Shown piece by piece: positions 62,131 to 64,000 of a DNA stretch of 64,000 bases. The notes beneath the pieces are model-generated. The model made no database searches. It was given only the letters and a program-made list of their open reading frames with translations, and was not told the origin of the DNA. Within the stretch, counting starts at the first letter, position 1. Each line of letters begins with the position of its first letter. Made by a program: the position numbers and the translations under genes. The DNA comes from Flavobacteriaceae bacterium S0862. GTDB lineage: Bacteria > Bacteroidota > Bacteroidia > Flavobacteriales > Flavobacteriaceae. Location of the stretch: NCBI GenBank assembly GCA_023015825.1, contig JALKAW010000003.1:186001-250000 (forward strand), given 5' to 3'.

Positions 62131-63088
62131 CAAAATAATTAATCAAGTTATATCAGAAAAAGATGTTATTGCTCCAATAAATCCTTTCATTGAATCGAAT
62201 ACTAAAGAAGTAACATTTGAGTATTTAAAGAATGACTGTATAATACCAGTCTTTTCTAAAGATATGGAGTGTACGCTGGCTCATCATGAGTTTATAAAAA
62301 CTACTCAAGAATGTGTAAGAGCAATATTTGAAGGACAGAATATATCAAACCCAGAAATGAGAGTAAGCCATAAAGTTATGGGACGTGTGCCTTCAGCAAT
62401 AAGTAAACCTGTTAAGGAATTATTGGAACACGAAAAGACTCAATATTTTGAAAGAATGATGTTTAAAATTGATGTACCAAGTATAACAGAGCTTGTTGGT
62501 GGCAACAGATTGTGCTTGTCTTTAATCGCAGTTAGGGCATATAACCAAGAAAATCTTTATAGCTATAAGAGCTATGAAAAATTTAAAATTGGAATTGGTT
62601 TCTTAAATTACGCATGCACAAATATGTGTTTAAGTTCAGATGGTTTAGTAGATGAGTTAAGAGCATCCTCCGCAGATGAACTCAAGAAAAAAATTATGGA
62701 TTTAATAGGAAGTTATGAAATGCAAAAGCATTTAAATACTTTAAAAAGATTTACCGAGTATTATTTGACGGAGAAAGAATTTGCTAAGTTTTTAGGGAAA
62801 TGTAGAATGTATAATTATTTGCCCAAATCAGAGAGGAAAGAAGTGGCTTCATTACAATTAAATGATGGTCAATTGAGTACAGTTGCAAAAGGTTATTATG
62901 AAGATGAAAATTTTTCACGAAATAAGGATGGCACAATTAGTCTTTACAATTTATACAACCTTTTTACTTCAAGTATAAAAAATAGTTACATAGACACTTT
63001 TCTTAGCAGGAGTGTTAATTCGTATGAGATTGCTGAAAGTCTAGCTAACTCCATGCAAAATCAATCTGAAAATTGGTTCTTAAATTAA
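62108..63088 (+). CDS. DUF3871 family protein
   Basis: About 326 residues, matching DUF3871 (EVTFEYLKNDCIIPVFSKD, then HHEFIKTTQECVRAIFEG, and ISNPEMRVSHKVMGRVPSAI). The family is confined to Bacteroidota plasmids, prophages and integrative elements, and its function is unknown. The ATG at 62108 overlaps the ATPase gene. This pair is a good marker that the right-hand part of the island is a mobile element. Confidence 0.88.
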   Translation: MELVTTNNKIINQVISEKDVIAPINPFIESNTKEVTFEYLKNDCIIPVFSKDMECTLAHHEFIKTTQECVRAIFEGQNISNPEMRVSHKVMGRVPSAISKPVKELLEHEKTQYFERMMFKIDVPSITELVGGNRLCLSLIAVRAYNQENLYSYKSYEKFKIGIGFLNYACTNMCLSSDGLVDELRASSADELKKKIMDLIGSYEMQKHLNTLKRFTEYYLTEKEFAKFLGKCRMYNYLPKSERKEVASLQLNDGQLSTVAKGYYEDENFSRNKDGTISLYNLYNLFTSSIKNSYIDTFLSRSVNSYEIAESLANSMQNQSENWFLN

Positions 63089-63117
63089 AATCATTTTATT
63101 AAATTTTAAATGATGAA

Positions 63118-63369
63118 ATGGATAAATATGAACTAGCTGAACAACTTAAATATAGTAGTTCAGAATGGCTTTACGTTGTGACATGGAATAATATATTAAA
63201 ACAGATTTTTTGTCCTTTCAAAGTCCTTGTGATGATAGATATAGGATCTTTAAGGAAAGGACAAATAGTATCTGTTGAAGCTGTGAAAGTTACAATGGAG
63301 TTGAAAACTGTATTTGTAATAGATGGCAGTGCTTACTTCTATTATTATTTTAATATTTTAATAGATTAA
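63118..63369 (+). CDS. Small hypothetical protein, 83 residues
   Basis: A soluble protein with a hydrophobic centre (WNNILKQIFCPFKVLVMIDI) and an aromatic C-terminus (AYFYYYFNILID). It follows DUF3871 by about 30 bp on the same strand. Unrecognised family. Confidence 0.6.
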   Translation: MDKYELAEQLKYSSSEWLYVVTWNNILKQIFCPFKVLVMIDIGSLRKGQIVSVEAVKVTMELKTVFVIDGSAYFYYYFNILID

Positions 63370-63896
63370 GTGCTGTACTTTATAGGAGTTTATAAATTTT
63401 GTATAACCAAACTTTTGAGAACCCTCTCCTTAAAAAAAGGATCTGAAAAAGTATTATTGCGCAAGGAAAAGTATGGTAAAAGGTTGAGTTTTTAAACTTA
63501 GCCTTTTATGCATGCCAATCCAAAACACCCACTTTTGACTGGAATATAACCGAATAAATAATACTGACATTATTATACTATGGCTATAATGTAATCCAGT
63601 TGGATTAAATTTCGTTAATAACTCTGCCTAAAACTAGTTGATATTGGACAACATCCTTAGTATCTTTTATACAATTGAAACACAAAGAACATGCTCTCTT
63701 TTTGAAAAGAATTAATGTAACAATTTAGCTATAAAGCTAATTTTATTTTAGACAGTATGTTCAGTATTTTCGAATAGTGCTTGTTTTTATTACAGGCATT
63801 TTTTTGAGATAAGTTGGTATATTTTTCCCCCAAGATTGCTATATATACAATTTAAAAGGGATAAATAAAATACCACTAATATTAATAGTATTTAAA
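63370..63896. other. 527-bp gene-free stretch with hairpins
   Basis: No gene seen. A hairpin TAAAAGG/CCTTTTA with inner AGTTT/AAACT (63477-63508) may end the preceding transcript. Smaller stems are AATCC/GGATT near 63592-63605 and TTAGCT/AGCTAA (63725-63740) followed by TTTTATTTT, another terminator-like structure. Confidence 0.45.
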
Positions 63897-64000
63897 ATGA
63901 AAATCATGGAAGTGAAGGTGAATGACGAGATGGTCATTAAAAGTAAAGGTAGTAAGTTTATTGGGGAATTTTTGGAAGATTTACCCGATAATGTAATGTT
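63897..64000 (+). CDS. Start of a hypothetical gene, cut by the window edge
   Basis: An open frame begins MKIMEVKVNDEMVIKSKGSK and continues FIGEFLEDLPDNVM to the last base. Only about 34 residues are visible, too few to assign a family. Confidence 0.5.
   Translation, partial: MKIMEVKVNDEMVIKSKGSKFIGEFLEDLPDNVM

Overview
The window is AT-rich chromosomal DNA (about one third G+C by eye) from a member of the Bacteroidota, almost certainly family Flavobacteriaceae. The evidence is the gldK-gldL-gldM-gldN block (type IX secretion and gliding), an XrtF exosortase pair, the flavobacterial gene order miaB / sigma-54 activator / lptE / TPR gene / secG, start regions without Shine-Dalgarno sequences, and promoters of the Bacteroidota type (TTTG or TTG, about 18-21 bp, then TAnnTTTG) that can be read directly upstream of topA, miaB, purH and the tRNA. 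The genus cannot be fixed from the sequence alone.

Positions 1-42340 are core chromosome. Leftmost are exported sugar-metabolism genes (a truncated Gfo/Idh/MocA oxidoreductase and a DUF1080 lipoprotein), a frameshifted alpha/beta-hydrolase lipoprotein gene, and an exported class-V aminotransferase. The rod-shape operon follows on the minus strand (mreB-mreC-mreD-mrdA-rodA), with purH upstream. Next come a decayed membrane gene, a GAF methionine-sulfoxide reductase, the XrtF pair, and a soft-metal cluster (HYC_CC_PP protein, TonB-dependent receptor, HMA protein, heavy-metal-binding lipoprotein, outer-membrane protein, DUF3179 lipoprotein) in which four proteins carry a Cys-Cys pair. A large MG2-like exported protein, groES-groEL and the miaB-to-secG operon precede a plus-strand run: topA, a degenerate ureohydrolase, gldKLMN, an FAD oxidoreductase, an ABC-F ATPase and a leucine-rich-repeat protein.

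At 42267-42339 lies an initiator tRNA-fMet gene, followed by its terminator and a tyrosine recombinase. From there to the right edge (at least 21.6 kb) the content is accessory, so I read this as an integrated genomic island whose far end is outside the window. Its first part (about 43.7-50.8 kb) is built like cassettes: a GIY-YIG protein, two ORFans, a restriction-modification operon (XRE regulator, C5-cytosine methyltransferase, PLD-fold endonuclease, unknown partner) and a zinc-ribbon/phosphoesterase pair. These are separated by related inverted-repeat sites (CAACAATG...TATAAGTAATAGC type) at gene 3' ends, resembling integron attC sites in layout although no integron integrase is visible.

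The second part (50.8-54.3 kb) is an SOS/translesion operon: umuD, umuC, an SRAP-domain protein and two overlapping small genes. The third part (54.4-60.3 kb) is framed by two similar hairpins and holds an ECF sigma factor, a von Willebrand A protein, an acyl-carrier-like protein with an internal insertion, a TPR protein and several membrane or secreted proteins, all on the plus strand and of unknown joint function. The last part (60.6-64 kb) carries a RecA/Sak4-like ATPase, a DUF3871 protein and small hypotheticals, typical of Bacteroidota mobile elements. No IS element, rRNA gene or CRISPR array was seen.
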